NCBI GenBank assembly: GCA_002389705.1
Contig: DGQJ01000047.1
Location: forward strand, 1-9,048
Reading direction: 5' to 3'
Length of the DNA stretch: 9,048 bases
Source of the DNA: Bacteroidales bacterium UBA4417
Lineage (GTDB): Bacteria > Bacteroidota > Bacteroidia > Bacteroidales > UBA4417
Numbering within the stretch: the first letter of the stretch is position 1; the number at the start of each line of letters is the position of its first letter. Made by a program: the position numbers and the translations under genes. This document shows positions 6,927-9,048 of this stretch, piece by piece. A model generated the notes under the pieces. It was given only the letters and a program-made list of their open reading frames with translations, did not search any database and had not been told where the DNA came from.

Positions 6927-8216
6927 TTATAAAGCTTCGAGTACTTTCTCCATTTGTATACCACGCGATCCTTTTATTAGTATGGTATAACCTTCGGGTT
7001 TTTGTTCAAGCAGCCATTGGTATGCTTCATCCGAATGTACGAAACATATAAACCGCTGACCAGCAGCCTTTTTAAATTCAGGGCCAACAAATATTGCTTT
7101 TTCAAATGCTGATTTCTGCACCAGGTCAATAATCGCCTGGTGTTCGGCCGGGCTTTCTTCGCCCAATTCAAGCATATCACCCAATATCACCATTTTATGA
7201 TCTGCCTTAACCTGGCTGAAATTGCTGAGAGCAGCCTGCATACTTGTGGGATTGGCATTATATGCATCGAGGATTATCGAATTATTAGCTGTTTTCATGG
7301 CCTGCGACCGGCTATTGGAGGGCAAATATTCCGATATTGCTGACTGTACCTTTTCTGAGGGAACTTCGAAAAACATACCTATACATATAGCGGCCATGGC
7401 ATTTTCGAAATTATAACTTCCGACAAGATTGGTGCTAACCGGAATGATATCAGCACCGGAATACCAGTTGATATACAGCATTTCGGAACCTGTACCGATG
7501 GTTCCCCGGCAATAGGCATTTTGTTCCGATCCATATAAAACCCGATTCATGCCTGTGGTGAGTTCCATCAGCAATTCATTCCCAGCATTTACAAAAACTT
7601 TTCCCCCGGAATCGCGCAGCCAGGCATACAGTTCGCTTTTTGCTTTTATCACGCCCTGGTATCCTCCAAAGCCTTCGAGGTGGGCCTTCCCGATATTTGT
7701 AATCATTCCGTGAGTGGGCTCAGCAAAAGAACAGAGTTGGGCAATTTCGCCCTGGTGGTTTGCGCCCATTTCGATGATGGCAAGTTCTGTATCCGTTGTT
7801 ATTCCGAGCAACGTAAGCGGAACGCCGATATGATTATTGAGGTTTCCCCTGGTGGCGGTTACACGGTATTTCCGGCTCAGTACTGCATTAATAAGTTCCT
7901 TGGTAGTAGTTTTCCCATTGCTGCCTGTAATTGCCAGCACAGGTATGTTGTGTTTGCGCCTGTGCATAAGCGCCAATTGCTGCAACGCAGTGAGTACATC
8001 GTCGACAAGCAGGGTTTTATCTCCTTCGAAGGAGCTATCGTCGATTACGGCATAGGCAGCTCCGTTTTCAATTGCGGCTTTGGCATATACATTACCGTTA
8101 AAATTCTCACCTTTCAGGGCAAAAAACAGGCAACCATCCGGGATTTGCCTTGAATCAGTTGAGATGGTCCGGTGCTTGATAAAAATGTTGTAAAGTTCAT
8201 CGAGGGTGGTATGCAT
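6927..8216 (-). CDS. murF: UDP-N-acetylmuramoyl-tripeptide--D-alanyl-D-alanine ligase
   Basis: MurF adds D-Ala-D-Ala to the UDP-MurNAc-tripeptide, the last cytoplasmic step of the peptidoglycan nucleotide precursor. Residue numbers use the 429-residue form starting at 8216. Seen: an N-terminal substrate-binding domain with STDSRQIPDGCLFFALKGE (about 19-37), the ATP-binding loop TGSNGKTTT (97-105), a central domain with NLNNHIGVPLTLL (125-137), IEMGANHQGEI (148-158) and TNIGKAHLEGFG (173-184), the family motif LDAYNANPTSM (316-326), and the C-terminal KGSRGIQMEKVL. Length and motifs are complete. The frame is open to a TTG at 8243, but the ATG at 8216 is preferred. It has GGAAAG about 5 bases before it and puts the first helix at the N-terminus, and the TTG lies very close to the upstream terminator. 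It is followed by anmK after 45 bases. Confidence 0.96.
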   Translation of the reverse strand: MHTTLDELYNIFIKHRTISTDSRQIPDGCLFFALKGENFNGNVYAKAAIENGAAYAVIDDSSFEGDKTLLVDDVLTALQQLALMHRRKHNIPVLAITGSNGKTTTKELINAVLSRKYRVTATRGNLNNHIGVPLTLLGITTDTELAIIEMGANHQGEIAQLCSFAEPTHGMITNIGKAHLEGFGGYQGVIKAKSELYAWLRDSGGKVFVNAGNELLMELTTGMNRVLYGSEQNAYCRGTIGTGSEMLYINWYSGADIIPVSTNLVGSYNFENAMAAICIGMFFEVPSEKVQSAISEYLPSNSRSQAMKTANNSIILDAYNANPTSMQAALSNFSQVKADHKMVILGDMLELGEESPAEHQAIIDLVQKSAFEKAIFVGPEFKKAAGQRFICFVHSDEAYQWLLEQKPEGYTILIKGSRGIQMEKVLEAL

Positions 8217-8255
8217 AAGGCTTTCCGGGTTTTGATTATGCAAAGTACTTAAATT

Positions 8256-8289
8256 AAAAAACCCATCCGGCTAAAGGATGGGTTTTTTT
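8256..8289 (-). terminator. Intrinsic terminator after gldJ
   Basis: On the minus strand a perfect stem CCCATCC / GGATGGG encloses the 7-base loop TTTAGCC and is followed by a run of six T. The A-run before the stem can pair with that T-run. It starts 17 bases after the gldJ stop codon, as expected for a rho-independent terminator. The T-run on the other strand makes it symmetric, but there is no plus-strand gene to terminate. It separates gldJ from murF and implies a separate promoter for murF. Confidence 0.9.
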
Positions 8290-8306
8290 ATAAACAAAAA
8301 GATATT

Positions 8307-9048
8307 CTATTTTCCTGACGGAGCTGAACCGCCAACAGCGCCCATGGCACAACGGAATCCGATGTAGTTTGTCGACATTTTTTCGTCGAGCGAACGGCGG
8401 GCCGCCGGGCTGAGGTAATACGCCGGGTCGCGCCACGATCCGCCTTTGTATACCCTTACCTGGTCGCTGATCAGCGATGAAGTTCCGTATTCGTACATTT
8501 TATCAGTGGTGGTGCCTCCTTCGTTTGGTGCAAGCCAGTCAATGCCTGCAAGCGATTGGTTATCGCCGTCGAGGTAGTTGATGTTATCGGCTTTGCGGTA
8601 GTTGAAACGACCCATGGCTTCTTCTTCCCGAACCGGGCGGTATTTTATCCGGCCGAGGCTGTCCTTGGGAACCAGGTAACCCTGTGCATCGGTTTGTTTG
8701 GTCTGGAAGGTATTACCACGGAAAGGAGCAAAGTCGCTAACATCTTCAAAGCTTAAAGGACGATATACATCCATAACCCATTCGGCTACGTTGCCTGCCA
8801 TATTGTAGAGGCCATAGTCGTTGGGCCAGAATGAACCCACTTCGGCAGGAATAGCAGCACCATCGTTCAGGTTGCCGGCTACGCCCATGTAGTCGCCTCT
8901 TCCGCGTTTGAAGTTGGCCACGTAATTTCCATAATACGCTTTTTCGTCGGTGCGGAGCACAGTTCCGTTCCATGGATAAATGCGACGCTCAACAACTCTT
9001 TCATAATGTGTGTTTCCAACCAACCCGTATGCTGCAAATTCCCATTCG
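8307..9048 (-). CDS. gldJ: GldJ-type gliding / type IX secretion lipoprotein, 3' part
   Basis: The C-terminal 246 residues of a longer protein are visible; the reading frame stays open past the right edge, where it begins EWEFAAYGLVGN. A TTG at 9023 is therefore not the real start. GldJ is an outer-membrane-associated lipoprotein needed for gliding motility and for stable type IX secretion machinery in Flavobacterium. Seen: the formylglycine-generating-enzyme (FGE/SUMF1) fold with RRIYPWNGTVLR, NFKRGRGDYMGVAG, WPNDYGLYNMAGNVAEWVMD, FAPFRGNTF, YKGGSWRDPAYYLSPAARRS and a final NYIGFRCAMG. The cysteines used by true FGE in the block before GFRCA are absent, so this copy should be structural. The lipoprotein signal lies outside the window. 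A strong terminator follows. GldK/PorK is the main alternative, but the RGRGDYMG and NDYGLYNMAGN blocks and the murF neighbour fit GldJ better. Confidence 0.8.
   Translation of the reverse strand, partial: EWEFAAYGLVGNTHYERVVERRIYPWNGTVLRTDEKAYYGNYVANFKRGRGDYMGVAGNLNDGAAIPAEVGSFWPNDYGLYNMAGNVAEWVMDVYRPLSFEDVSDFAPFRGNTFQTKQTDAQGYLVPKDSLGRIKYRPVREEEAMGRFNYRKADNINYLDGDNQSLAGIDWLAPNEGGTTTDKMYEYGTSSLISDQVRVYKGGSWRDPAYYLSPAARRSLDEKMSTNYIGFRCAMGAVGGSAPSGK

Noticed and set aside
7680..8153. 157-codon open frame on the plus strand opposite murF
   Set aside because: It is fully antisense to a strongly conserved murF, has no recognisable motif, and all other genes lie on the minus strand; a coding shadow.
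8241..8243. TTG start for murF giving 438 residues
   Set aside because: An ATG nine codons later has a better leader and the extra residues show no family conservation I recognise.

Overview
The window looks like an ordinary chromosomal segment from a member of the phylum Bacteroidota. The evidence is the Bacteroidota-style TonB C-terminal domain, a GldJ-type lipoprotein of the gliding / type IX secretion machinery, a gldJ-murF arrangement I remember from Flavobacterium relatives, A-rich leaders with few clear Shine-Dalgarno sites, and a perfect TAnnTTTG -7 box. I cannot fix genus or order. All eight supported genes lie on the minus strand, so transcription runs from high to low coordinates. 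No frameshifts, mobile elements, RNA genes or CRISPR arrays were seen.

Layout in transcription order: (1) the 3' part of gldJ enters from the right edge and ends at 8307, followed at once by a strong intrinsic terminator. (2) murF and anmK form a probable cell-wall unit: the last cytoplasmic ligase of peptidoglycan precursor synthesis and the kinase that recycles anhydro-MurNAc. (3) After a 139-base gap holding a Bacteroidota-type -7 box comes an NhaD-like Na+/H+ antiporter family permease, then, 50 bases on, a Kup potassium transporter. Together they suggest Na+ export coupled with K+ uptake, i.e. ion and pH homeostasis. (4) A 287-base non-coding gap carries two inverted repeats and a candidate promoter. 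(5) The final unit is exbB-exbD-tonB, an inner-membrane motor that would energise TonB-dependent outer-membrane transporters. A small hairpin lies between exbD and tonB, and the tonB stop codon is 4 bases from the left edge.

The genes are well-known families in compact, co-oriented groups. I found no convincing new system. The points most worth a second look are the Na+/K+ transporter pair and its promoter, the inverted repeat upstream of exbB, the exbD-tonB hairpin, the non-catalytic sulfatase-modifying fold in GldJ, and the choice of murF start.
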